Of a stretch of DNA of 64,000 bases, positions 54,686 to 63,550 are shown in pieces; the stretch's first letter is position 1, and each line of letters begins with the position of its first letter. A program made the position numbers and the translations under genes. The notes beneath the pieces are model-generated. The model was given only the letters and a program-made list of their open reading frames with translations, had not been told where the DNA came from and did not search any database. The stretch comes from SAR202 cluster bacterium (GTDB lineage: Bacteria; Chloroflexota; Dehalococcoidia; Lucifugimonadales; UBA1123): NCBI GenBank assembly GCA_030752795.1, contig JASMDM010000010.1:62001-126000 (forward strand), in the 5' to 3' direction.

Positions 54686-55833
54686 TCAGGGTATTCCTGC
54701 GATAGCTGGCCCTGTCATAAGAAACACCAAACTCAATGCCCCGCCCGACCACAGGAACCATAGCCCGATTCGTCGTCGTAGCCGGCTGATGATCGCGGCT
54801 GCTGCTACCAGGAGCAAAAAGACGGGAATCAACGGGACGTACCCGTAGTGAAAGCTCCATGCCGACAATGCCAATGCGCCGACTGTGGCTGGCGGAATCC
54901 ATGACCGGACGGAAAACAAAGCCATATGTACGACCACCAGCGCCAGTCCGAACCCGACCGTCATCAGCAGTCCCAGAAGCAGGTGGCTTCGACGGAGATG
55001 ACGCCGCCATTCGCCGTCCAATTTATCCAGCGATTTGCCGTAAACCTGTCCATAGCGCGGGCTTTCGTAAACCTCTAGAAACTTTCCGATACCGTACCTT
55101 TCGATCAGAAAGTCAACGAACGAGCCAGCCTGACTGTAGCGCTGACCGCTCAATGGCAGGTTGGTCGGTTGGCGCAGGAATGGCAAATTCTGCAACTCGA
55201 TAAGTGGAATCAAGCAAAAATTCCGCCGACAAGGCTGTATAGGAAGGAATCAAACGGACGCAACGAAACGTGGACGCTGTAGTATAACGAAGGGCAAAAA
55301 CAGGGTCCGCCAAGGCGGATCGCCGCGGCCTCGGCCAATCCCTCGCGAACGAAACTGCTTGAATACTTTGGCAGCAGCGAATGAGTCATCTCATGTGCTA
55401 AGACAAGCCTGAGGTCTTGCGCCTTGAACCGATACAGGTCGATTCTGTTTGGCTGCCCGGTCGCGGTGTCGGTAAGCCCGTCTTGCGGACGCACGCGTAA
55501 CGTGATGGTCGATTCGGGCTCGGGTATTTGGAGGAATTCGATCAACTCCGCACGGACGGCTTCCGCTTCGTCGAGAAGCGCGTCAATCTCGTTGTCGCTC
55601 AAGTATCTTTTCGGCCCGACGACGGTGAAACTGTCGCTGGCGCCAATCTCCTCGATGTCGGTGTCTTCATTGGCCGGTCCGGCGAGGATGAATTTCCAGC
55701 TTTCCGCCACTCCGGACCGCTGAGCGCCCCAGCCCAAAAGCACGAGAGTGATCGCGAGCGCGATCCAAGGAAACCACCGTTTCAGTCGGCGACTCACAGA
55801 CATCGTCAGGGATATTTGTGCGAATCTCGTCAT
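54686..55833 (-). CDS. Membrane gluzincin (peptidase MA-like) gene in two overlapping frames
   Basis: Frame 1 (55833-55210) encodes an N-terminal membrane anchor (FPWIALAITLVLLGWG) and a zinc metallopeptidase core with HEMTH in VLAHEMTHSLLPKYSSSFVR and a downstream Glu in REGLAEAAA. Frame 2 (55213-54686) continues the same fold: SQAGSFVDFLIERYGIGKFL, then YGKSLDKLDGEWRRHL. Four hydrophobic helices follow. In relatives these parts are one protein, so a single-base shift near 55210 is the simplest reading. However, the overlap is TTGA, the same stop/start coupling used by two intact gene pairs in this window, so a genuinely split, coupled pair cannot be excluded. Confidence 0.65.
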
Positions 55834-56044
55834 CGAACATCTCTTCCCGATCTGCCCCCGTGGCTGTCGTGGTCAATGCGCATCCGGACGATGCAGGAGT
55901 GTGACACAGGGCTGGGCCCATCGCCTGATTCTCGGCGAAGAAGTCGCAACCCATGTCCTGGCCGGATCGCGCGCGTTCAGAGAATGACCTGCGCGGGCGG
56001 CCTAACCGATCTCCCGAGTTGATCGATCAGGTGTCCCGAGAGCG

Positions 56045-57273
56045 CTATGTCGGCTGGGTCTGGCGCCGACGGTTAACGGTGACGAAGGACGCCGTGAAGA
56101 CGATGATTGTGCCGGTCAAAATCGCTGCGCCGCCTCCGCCTACCAGATGAATGCTCCGATCGACCGCGGTCAATGCCGTGGCGTCCAGCACTAACAGCAG
56201 AACAGCAAGCCCGCGATCGTGCCGATCGTCCGGCGGCCGATGAAGAACGCGCTCGCGGCCATCGCCGCCGCGGCGAGGACGGACGCTGCCATGGGCGCCC
56301 AGAACGTCCAAGGCGCGAACTCCATTCCCACGACGCCTGGGGCGGTGAATGCGGCTTCCGAGATCATTCGACCGAGCTCGGGATCCGGCCAGCGGGCGAA
56401 CACGAATCCGTTGCTGCCCAGGAAGACCGTCGTTACGAACGCGTACGTCCAGATCATCAGCGCTGACGAAACGCGAATTCCCCGGTCGCGGTCTTGCGGC
56501 ACGAGCAACAGGATCGTCTATGGCGCCAGACTCAGAGTGACGGCTATCAGCCCTACCTCAGGGAACACCGGTTTGCCTGCAATGCCGAATAGATCCTGAT
56601 CCCCCGCAATCGCCGCCAAGAGCGTGCCTGGGAGGAGGTTCGCCAATCCCGCGAAGAACGTGATCCAGAATCTCACGGTCCACGACCTTGATCTCCAGAA
56701 CGGCGCTGGCGCCATGCCGCGCCACCCAGGCGCCAGTTTGGCCCGGATTCCGATCAAGAGGCGGTACAGCACGATGGCCGGCAGCGCAAAAAGGAGACTT
56801 CCGATGATGTTCAGGCGAAGAGCGAACAGCAATCGGGACAGCACGTCTCTGCCCTCGTGGTTCGTCCCTAGCAGGTGGCGTCCATCCGGAGCCGCCAGTC
56901 TGGCCATGTTGTCCGCTGACAAAGGCTCGTATGGGGCGAATATCGGCCCAATTATAGCCTCCAACAACAACAGCGCGACCAAACCGACGCCGATCCCAAC
57001 TTTCGCCAACTCGCTATTGCCCACACCGGACGAACGTCCCGCTTCGACGCGCCAAACGATGTCTTGCGGCATGCCGAACACAGTTCGTGAAAACAGGCGC
57101 CAGGCGGTTTTCGTCGACGCGTCGCGCGATGAGCTTGGATCGTGAGTCGAATCCCAGATGTCGCTTCTGAGTTCGTCCAGCCGGTCGTTTCTTACCTCGC
57201 TAGGCAAGCCCCGCGTGTAGAGTCCGACCCACCACATCGTCAAGAACCCGGCGAGATTGGTGAATGGGCTCAC
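56045..57273 (-). pseudogene. PadR-linked membrane protein with an OppC-like motif, interrupted by TAG and a frameshift
   Basis: The N-terminus (WWVGLYTRGLPSEVRNDRLD, then ELRSDIWD) is the soluble prefix common to membrane proteins encoded next to PadR regulators. After a hydrophobic helix comes an OppC-like segment, PYEPLSADNMARLAAPDGRH then LLGTNHEGRDVLSRLLFALR, followed by more helices. A TAG at 56518-56520 interrupts the frame, which continues directly with TILLLVPQDRDRGIRVSSAL and further helices. Near 56195 the frame changes to VLLLVLDATALTAVDRSIHL and ends at 56045. The intact product would be about 410 residues. It starts one base after the padR stop. Confidence 0.65.
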
Positions 57274-57274
57274 G

Positions 57275-57634
57275 TCAACGCTCCGCTCTCTTCGTCTCGA
57301 GACCCATCGGCCTAGCAGCCGGAGTTTGATTCGCTTTCGCCAGCGCCTGCTCTCCGGCGACCGTAACTTCGTACAGCCGGCGCCGTGGCCGGCCTTCCCT
57401 TTCAGAGATTTCAGGGTCTTCCCAGCGGCTGGCGAGAAGGCCCGCGTTCGCCATGCGATTGAGTGCTCGGTAGAGGGTTCCTTGAGTTACGAACCGCTTG
57501 GCTTCATTCCGCTCTTTGATCTCCTTCGCGATCATGAATCCGTGGAACTCCGAGGCGCCCTGGAGCCGCAACTCCAAACCCGCCGTCAGAAACGACAACT
57601 CAATCGGAAGTAGAATGCCCGGTTTTCTTCTCAT
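57275..57634 (-). CDS. PadR-family transcriptional regulator
   Basis: This 119-residue winged-helix regulator has LPIELSFLTAGLELRLQGAS, FHGFMIAKEIKERNEAKRFV, TQGTLYRALNRMANAGLLAS (recognition helix region) and RRRLYEVTVAGEQAL (wing). PadR proteins repress neighbouring transport, stress or membrane genes and are released by small ligands. ATG 57634 is chosen because the family begins there and a 20-bp palindrome lies 10 bases upstream. The downstream membrane-protein gene starts one base after its stop, so the pair is an operon. There is no clear Shine-Dalgarno sequence, so the mRNA may be nearly leaderless. Confidence 0.9.
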   Translation of the reverse strand: MRRKPGILLPIELSFLTAGLELRLQGASEFHGFMIAKEIKERNEAKRFVTQGTLYRALNRMANAGLLASRWEDPEISEREGRPRRRLYEVTVAGEQALAKANQTPAARPMGLETKRAER

Positions 57635-57643
57635 GCGGACATT

Positions 57644-57663
57644 ATGCGCATATATATGCGCAT
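57644..57663. promoter_or_regulatory. Perfect 20-bp palindrome, candidate PadR operator
   Basis: ATGCGCATATATATGCGCAT equals its own reverse complement over all 20 bases. It ends 10 bp upstream of the padR start codon and contains the AT-rich core TATATATA, where a -10 element could lie. PadR dimers bind palindromes with ATG/CAT ends, so autoregulation by this site is likely. Confidence 0.7.
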
Positions 57664-57926
57664 TGTCAAATTGAACGAAGTTCAGCAATCGTCCCGCGAG
57701 GACACGAACCTGGTGGTTCGGCCGGGGTTGGCGACGGCCGTTTGCGATTCCGGGTGAACACGTTTTCGGATTCGACAGGGCTCGGTTCGTGGCCAACAGC
57801 GTTTCGGGTTGAGTCTAATCGCCACGGATGACGGCGATGCGAGTCGCCCACGAAACCGGAGGTCCGCAGGACTGCCTCGTCGGAGCCTGACCGCAGCCGG
57901 CGATGCTTATCGACATTCGTGTTGCG

Positions 57927-58679
57927 CTACTGGTAGACGGCCACGCCCACGCCTCCGCCGGCGGCGATGACCTCGCCCGTGATGGCGGTGGATTTGTTCG
58001 ATGCCAGGAAGGCAACGACGTACCCTATCTCGCTCGCGTCGACCATGCGTCGAGTGGCTGTTGCCTGCGACGCGCGCGCTATGTCTTCGTCGGTGGTGCG
58101 TTCGGTCCGGGTCGAGCCGGGATGCACGAGGTTAACGGTGATGCCGTCCGGGCCCAGTTGATTCGACAACGTCTTGGTGAAGTGGACGAGGCCCGCGTTG
58201 CGCAGACCGCTGATCGCTCCGGCGCTACGTGCCGACAGGCCGCCGATGTTGATGATCCGGCCCCAGCCGCGTTCTTGCATGATCGGCGCCGTCGCTTTGG
58301 CGCAGCGGAAATAACCGACGACCTTTGTGTTGATGTCGGCCAGAAGGTCTTCTTCGGCGGACTCTGCCAACGGTCCGAGCACCAGGCCACCAGGGGTCGC
58401 GGCGTTGTTGACCAGGATGTCGACGCCGCCGAGCTCGCTGATCACACGCTCGACCATGCTCGCGACGGAAGATTCGCTGGTCGTGTCCGTGACTATCGGA
58501 ATGATCTTGCCTCCGGTCTCCGATGCCAGGTCGCTCGCGGCCTGCTTCAGCAGATCCTCCCTGCGAGCGCATACGGCGACATTGACGCCCTCGAGGGCAA
58601 GCTCCTTCGCTATGGCTTTGCCGATGCCGACGCTCCCGCCGGTGACGACGGCGACTTTACCGTTCAAGTCGAGATCCAT
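57927..58679 (-). CDS. SDR-family protein lacking the Tyr-Lys catalytic pair
   Basis: This 250-residue SDR fold has the intact cofactor loop VVTGGSVGIGKAIAKELALE at about residues 10-29, VNVAVCARRED, DILVNNAATPGG and RIINIGGLSARSAG. Where SDRs have YxxxK, the sequence is AGAISGLRNAGLVHFTKTLS, so Tyr is Ser/Gly and the Lys position is Asn. NLVHPGSTRTERT and the C-terminal TGEVIAAGGGVGV are normal. A similar SGxxRN pattern appears in some SDR subfamilies, so this may be a distinct mechanism or a binding protein. ATG 58679 is chosen at the domain start. Confidence 0.85.
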   Translation of the reverse strand: MDLDLNGKVAVVTGGSVGIGKAIAKELALEGVNVAVCARREDLLKQAASDLASETGGKIIPIVTDTTSESSVASMVERVISELGGVDILVNNAATPGGLVLGPLAESAEEDLLADINTKVVGYFRCAKATAPIMQERGWGRIINIGGLSARSAGAISGLRNAGLVHFTKTLSNQLGPDGITVNLVHPGSTRTERTTDEDIARASQATATRRMVDASEIGYVVAFLASNKSTAITGEVIAAGGGVGVAVYQ

Positions 58680-59090
58680 GTATTGCTCCAATTTCTGATT
58701 GTGGCTAAAGCGCCGTTTCAGGCGTCCTGAAGTTAGGCTTAGATCATACCCCATCTGGTTGCCAGGCTAATGTTCTCTTCGGACGACTCGCGGGCAGCGC
58801 GTTCCTGCGGTTGCCCAACCACCGATCGCGGGTTGATTTGGCGCCCTGCAGGTAGGTCGAGCCATGCCACGGACGTTTGCATCCCAGTTGAGTCGACTTC
58901 GAGGACCCGAGAAATGACGCTTGATTGTTGAGCATCGATGGAGCGCAACTCAGCTGGCGCGTGCTGTCTCAGCGGTCCCAGATGTCGAGCCTGACAACGC
59001 CGAAGTCTATGGCATCGCCGCATGACCGACTTCTGGACTCTCGGAAACGAGCATCCGATCGCCGGACTAGATCCGGTCTACGTACATGGC

Positions 59091-59131
59091 AGCTTGACCA
59101 CCAGGTTCAATAGGGGCCTGGTGGTCAAGCT
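59091..59131. repeat. Perfect 15-bp inverted repeat between SDR and amidase genes
   Basis: AGCTTGACCACCAGG (59091-59105) and CCTGGTGGTCAAGCT (59117-59131) flank an 11-nt loop. It lies 58 bp beyond the 3' end of the minus-strand amidase, in a 510-bp gene-free stretch (58680-59189) in which I see nothing else. It lacks a T tract. A Rho-assisted terminator or mRNA-end stabiliser is plausible. Confidence 0.6.
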
Positions 59132-59189
59132 CGTTGCAAGTCGATTCCAGCATCGCCGTTTTCGCGTGAGCGTGGTTCTTCGGGACCGG

Positions 59190-60581
59190 CTACAGCTTCG
59201 GCTTCTGCCAACCGCCCAAGGCCGATTCGAGCGTTGCCGCCAGAGCAAGTGCGACGTCTTCGCGCCACGGCCTGGCGACTACCTGAACGCCGATCGGGAG
59301 GCCTTCGGGCGATGTCCCCCCCCTGACGACCGCGCCGGGCCAACCCGTCATGTTGTATGCGCCGCTATAGCTGAACGACCACTGATTCCCATCGAGCCAT
59401 GTTCCGCCGTGGGCGCACGCCGGGATTGCGGCTGTTGGACACAGGATCGCATCGTAGTCGCGCATGAAACCGAGCATCAGGCTTCGGTAGCGGTCGAGTT
59501 CTTCCAGCATCGCGGAATATTCGCTTGATGGGACCGGATCGATCTGCGTGAGCCTGTTCTTGATGAAAGGCGACATCTCCGTCGTGCCAGCTCTTTCGAG
59601 CAGCCTCGTGACCCACGCGCGTCCATCGCCGCCGTTGAGTTTCGGGTTGATGTCCGGAATCATGGCGAGGGCGTCGGGCCGGGCTTCTTCGACGTTCGCC
59701 CCGGCGCTTTCCAAGGCTTTGGCCGCTGCTCGAACGGCGTCTTGGATCTCGGGCGTCGGCGTCTTCAAGCCGTTGTCCGTGTGCATCGCGATGCGGAGCC
59801 CAGCGATGTTGACGTCCGCGGGGTCGCCCAACGGGACGGGTGCGATTGCCGGGTCGCTCCAGTCAGGACCCGCGATGATCGGGAGCGTGAGCGCCAGGTC
59901 TTCGACGAAGCGAGCCAGCGGCCCGTTCTGCGTCAGCGCATCGACTGCGCCCATGCCGTAGGGCACAATGTGGCCGGTGCGAGGCACGCGACCCGAGTTC
60001 GGCTTGAGTCCGGTGATGCCGCAGAAGTGCGCGGGCAGCCGGATGCTGCCGCCAGTGTCGCTGCCCATGTCGAATGGCGAGCCTCCGGCGGCGATGATCG
60101 ATGCCGCGCCTCCGCTGCTGCCGCCCGGAATCCTGTCGTGCATATACGGGTTCTCGGTGCGTCCGTAGATCAGGTTGTCGGTCTCGCCCGCGAGAGTGAG
60201 CTCGGGCGTGTTGGTCTTGCCGAGTAGGATGGCGCCCGCGGCGCGGAGCCGGGCAGTGACGGTCGCGTCTTCCGACGGCACGAATCCGGTCCGGCCTTGG
60301 GTGCCGCCCGTGGTGACGACGCCTTCGGTATCGAGCGAGTCCTTCAATGTCATCGGGACGCCGTGGAGAGGGCTGTTGGAGCGTCCGTTGGCCAGGGCGG
60401 CGTCGGCGTCAGCGGCCTCGGATAAGGCGCGGTCGGCGCACAGCTGGACCACCGCGTTGAGCTTGGGGTTGACGGCCTCGATTCGTCTCAGGTGAGCTTC
60501 GACGACCTCGACGGCAGACACGTCTTTGTCGCGAACGGCTTGTGCGATCTTTGTCGCCGATGAGAATGTGATATCGTCCAT
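59190..60581 (-). CDS. Amidase signature family enzyme (tandem paralogue 1)
   Basis: This 463-residue amidase hydrolyses a C-N amide bond through a Ser-cisSer-Lys triad: Lys80 (MTLKDSLDTEG), Ser155 (PGGSSGGAA) and Ser179 (GSDTGGSIRLP). LLGKTNTPELTLAGETDNLI and GITGLKPNSGRVPRTG are family-typical. The sequence shows no GatCAB-specific features nearby (no gatB or gatC), so it is a stand-alone amidase of unknown substrate. It is closely related along its length to 60783-62168. AAGGAGAAG lies upstream of ATG 60581. Confidence 0.92.
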   Translation of the reverse strand: MDDITFSSATKIAQAVRDKDVSAVEVVEAHLRRIEAVNPKLNAVVQLCADRALSEAADADAALANGRSNSPLHGVPMTLKDSLDTEGVVTTGGTQGRTGFVPSEDATVTARLRAAGAILLGKTNTPELTLAGETDNLIYGRTENPYMHDRIPGGSSGGAASIIAAGGSPFDMGSDTGGSIRLPAHFCGITGLKPNSGRVPRTGHIVPYGMGAVDALTQNGPLARFVEDLALTLPIIAGPDWSDPAIAPVPLGDPADVNIAGLRIAMHTDNGLKTPTPEIQDAVRAAAKALESAGANVEEARPDALAMIPDINPKLNGGDGRAWVTRLLERAGTTEMSPFIKNRLTQIDPVPSSEYSAMLEELDRYRSLMLGFMRDYDAILCPTAAIPACAHGGTWLDGNQWSFSYSGAYNMTGWPGAVVRGGTSPEGLPIGVQVVARPWREDVALALAATLESALGGWQKPKL

Positions 60582-60667
60582 TGGGGAGACTTCTCCTTGT
60601 CGTCGCCGGAATCGGCGATCGGTTTTGGTTTGTCAGTTATTATGCGCCCTTTGGCAAGACTTCTCTG

Positions 60668-60745
60668 TCCCACCAGCCCGCCCGAGAGTATTCTGGGGGA
60701 CGCCCCCAGACCCCCGCGCAAGGAGGTTCGGCCTCCTTACGAATC
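60668..60745 (+). repeat. GC-rich dispersed repeat, copy 4
   Basis: TCCCACCAGCCCGCCCGAGA, then GTATTCTGGGGGACGCCCCC, then AGACCCCCGCGCAAGGAGGT followed by TCGGCCTCCTTACGAATCC. It matches the reverse complement of 11265-11330 nearly end to end. It sits between the two tandem amidase genes. Confidence 0.78.
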
Positions 60746-60782
60746 CACCGATGCTTGTTCGATGAGAGGTTGCTTCAGGGCT

Positions 60783-62168
60783 CTAAATCGGTGGCTTCTG
60801 CCATCCGCCGAGTGCTGTTTCAACAACTTGAGCGAGCGCGAGAGCTACCGCCTCGGTCCACGGCCTCGTGATTAGCTGGACGCCGATGGGCATCCCCTCG
60901 GGCGACGTTCCGGCTCGCACCACAGCGCCGGGCCAGCCAGTGGTGTTGAAGGCGCTGGTGTAGCTGCCCGAGGGGGACATTTCTCGAGACATTGACTCGC
61001 CGTGGGGCAGCGCCGGGAACGGCCTCACAGGACAGAGCAGGGCATCATAGTTTTCCATGAAACTCAGCATCTCGGACCGAAACGCATCGACAGACTCCAA
61101 CATGGCCGTGTAGTCGCCGACTTCCAGTGCCTCTGCGGTGGCTGCCATGCGCTCGATCCTGGGGTGGGGTTGGGTCGTGCCCGCAGCGTCTAACAGGCGC
61201 TGGATGCCCGCGCCTCCGTCCGCGGTTAGCATGCGCAGCTCATCGCGCTCGGCGAGGGGCGCCGGACGGTCTTCGGTGACCATAACGCCAGCGTCTTTTA
61301 GGGCGTTGGCGGCGGCATCCACGGTCGCCTCGACCTCAGCAGTCGGCGACACGGTCCCGATGTCGGCGAAACTCGCCACGCGGACGCCGCTCAGGTCAAC
61401 GTTCGTGGGATCGTCGATGGGCATGGGGACGATGGCGGGGTCGATCCAGTCCGGACCGGCGATGATGGGCAGCACGAGCGCCAGGTCTTCGACGTATCGC
61501 GCGAGCGGCCCTACGGTGGTCAGCGATTCAGTTGCGCCCAGCAGGTGATGGATGATGTGGCCAGTTCTCGGGACGCGTCCCGAGCTCGGCTTCAGGCCAG
61601 CGATGCCGCAGAACCCGGCTGGAACGCGGATGCTTCCTCCAGTGTCGGTTCCCAGGTCCAGCGGCGATCCCCCGGCGGCGATTATCGCGGCCGCGCCGCC
61701 GCTGCTTCCGCCGGGCGTCCGCGATACGTCGTACGGGTTGTTGGTTCGCCCGAAAATCAGGTTGTCGGTCTCGAAGGACAGAGTGAGCTCGGGGGTGTTC
61801 GTTTTGCCGAGGACAATCGCGCCCGCGGCCCGCATCCGAGCAATGGTAGTCGCGTCCCGGTCTGGCACGAAAGTCGTGCGACCGGTCGTGCCGCCTGTCG
61901 AGACGATGCCCTCGGTGTCGTGCGAATCCTTGACCGTCATGGGCACGCCGTGCAGCGGGCCCTTCGATTCGCCCTTGGCGAACGACGCGTCTGCTTCTCT
62001 GGCTTCGGCCAGTGCGCGGTCGCCGGCGAGCGTCACCACAGCGTTCAGGTGCGGGTTGACCTCGTCGATCCGGCGCAGGTGCGCTTCGACGAGCTCGACG
62101 GCGGAGACCTCTTTGTCTTGGATGGCGCGAGCCATGGACTTGGCTGATGCGAAGGTGATGTCTTCCAT
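60783..62168 (-). CDS. Amidase signature family enzyme (tandem paralogue 2)
   Basis: This 461-residue amidase has the same triad layout as its neighbour: Lys in MTVKDSHDTEGIV, cis-Ser in PGGSSGGAAAI and nucleophile Ser in GTDTGGSIRVPAGF. LGKTNTPELTLSFETDNLIF and GIAGLKPSSGRVPRTGHI are shared with little change. The C-terminal halves differ more (NTTGWPGAVVRAGTSPEG is kept), suggesting different amide substrates. ATG 62168 follows GGGGGATCGC and is preferred over a start at 62222. It is the upstream gene of the tandem pair. Confidence 0.92.
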   Translation of the reverse strand: MEDITFASAKSMARAIQDKEVSAVELVEAHLRRIDEVNPHLNAVVTLAGDRALAEAREADASFAKGESKGPLHGVPMTVKDSHDTEGIVSTGGTTGRTTFVPDRDATTIARMRAAGAIVLGKTNTPELTLSFETDNLIFGRTNNPYDVSRTPGGSSGGAAAIIAAGGSPLDLGTDTGGSIRVPAGFCGIAGLKPSSGRVPRTGHIIHHLLGATESLTTVGPLARYVEDLALVLPIIAGPDWIDPAIVPMPIDDPTNVDLSGVRVASFADIGTVSPTAEVEATVDAAANALKDAGVMVTEDRPAPLAERDELRMLTADGGAGIQRLLDAAGTTQPHPRIERMAATAEALEVGDYTAMLESVDAFRSEMLSFMENYDALLCPVRPFPALPHGESMSREMSPSGSYTSAFNTTGWPGAVVRAGTSPEGMPIGVQLITRPWTEAVALALAQVVETALGGWQKPPI

Positions 62169-62554
62169 GCGATCCCCCTGGTGCTTCGATCGATAAGGCT
62201 CGATCATTCTGTGTGAAGGCAATTGTACGCCGTTCTTCAGATGACGGTGACGGTCGTCGACGTTACCGCGACCTGCTTGGCGATACTAGGCTTGTCAAGG
62301 TCCTTCGACAGGCCCGACAATGCCGGGATCCCGATGCGTCGGGACTCAAGACGAACGGCAAAAAGATAGTCTCGGCGGAATATTCGGCGCGAGTGTGATT
62401 CTGCTAGATCCAGTACCCGAGACCTCGAGCGCGGTTGTCCGGAAAGACACTGACATGCATGGCGTTATGGCCGGCAAGACCGAATGATTGACGGCGTCGA
62501 GGACCGGTGCTATGTTTCGGCCCTGACAGGCGATACAAGCGAATGGCGAGGCGA
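62169..62554. other. Intergenic 386 bp between divergent amidase and aminotransferase genes
   Basis: This holds the divergent 5' regions of the amidase and aminotransferase genes. A fragment of the dispersed CCTTCGACAGG motif occurs at about 62303. I see no clear promoter or operator. Confidence 0.5.
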
Positions 62555-63472
62555 ATGATGGACTACATGATCTGGGCGAACGGCGATTTCGTGCGTCGGA
62601 GCGAGGCGACGATCAGCATGTTGGACCGAGGATTTCGACTCGGGGACGTGGTGTTCGACACGTCGCGAACGTTCGACGGCAAGGTGTTCCGGCTTCGAGA
62701 ACACCTGGTGCGTCTGTACCGATCGCTGCAGTACACCAGGATCGACCCAGGCATGTCGATCGACGAAATGGAGCGCGTGACGTTGGACGTGGTCGAGCAC
62801 AACGAGGAGACGCGGAGCGCGGCTCGGGACGACTACATGATCACTCAGATTGTCACCCGAGGCGCGGGCGGAGTCGTCGGCGACATCGAGCCGCACGTGT
62901 CCATCATGATCGACCCGATCGACTACGTGCGGTACGCGCCGCTGTACGACACCGGCGCCCACGTCGTGATTCCCAGGACGCGCAGCTTCTCGCCCGACCA
63001 GATCGATCCGAAGGTGAAGCACTACAGCCGCCTCAGCTTCGTGATGGCTGATCTCGAGGCGCGCGATGTCGATCCGAACGCGTTCCCGGTGCTTCTCGAC
63101 ACCGACGGCAACGTGAGCGAGAGCATTGGCGCGAACTTCTGCATCGTGTCCAACGGCGTGCTCAGAACTTCCGGCGATCGAAGCATTCTCCAAGGCGTGT
63201 CCCGGATGACGCTCATGGAGCTCGCCGAGCAACTGAACATCCCGACATCCGAGGAGGACCTGCAACCATACGACGTCTACACGGCGGACGAGGCGTTCCT
63301 GTGCAGTACGCCGTTCTCGCTGCTGCCAGTGGGCAAGGCCGACAACCGCCAGATCGGCGACTCGGTTCCCGGTCCGATCACGAAACAGTTACTCGCCGCA
63401 TGGAGCGAGCGCGTGGGTTTCGACATCGTCGACCAGTTCGAGCAGCGAGCTCGGGCGCTGAATGCGGGTTAG
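62555..63472 (+). CDS. Class IV (BCAT/D-amino acid transaminase-fold) aminotransferase
   Basis: This 305-residue PLP enzyme of fold type IV has VRRSEATISMLDRGFRLGDV near residues 12-31, VVFDTSRTFDGKVFRLREHL, IDPKVKHYSRLSFVMADLEA with the PLP-binding Lys, and VSESIGANFCIVSNGVLRTS. DEAFLCSTPFSLLPV holds the cofactor phosphate region. Substrates could be branched-chain, D- or omega-amino acids. The absence of other branched-chain genes leaves this open. Adjacent ATG codons at 62555 and 62558 follow GCGAGGCGA; starts at 62507 or 62543 are also in frame. It may work with the downstream alcohol dehydrogenase. Confidence 0.9.
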   Translation: MMDYMIWANGDFVRRSEATISMLDRGFRLGDVVFDTSRTFDGKVFRLREHLVRLYRSLQYTRIDPGMSIDEMERVTLDVVEHNEETRSAARDDYMITQIVTRGAGGVVGDIEPHVSIMIDPIDYVRYAPLYDTGAHVVIPRTRSFSPDQIDPKVKHYSRLSFVMADLEARDVDPNAFPVLLDTDGNVSESIGANFCIVSNGVLRTSGDRSILQGVSRMTLMELAEQLNIPTSEEDLQPYDVYTADEAFLCSTPFSLLPVGKADNRQIGDSVPGPITKQLLAAWSERVGFDIVDQFEQRARALNAG

Positions 63473-63550
63473 GCATCTGATCCACTGCAGGTTATTGCGG
63501 CCCAGGGGCGGCCGCTGGTCGATGCCGAGAACTTCATCGAGGATGTATCG

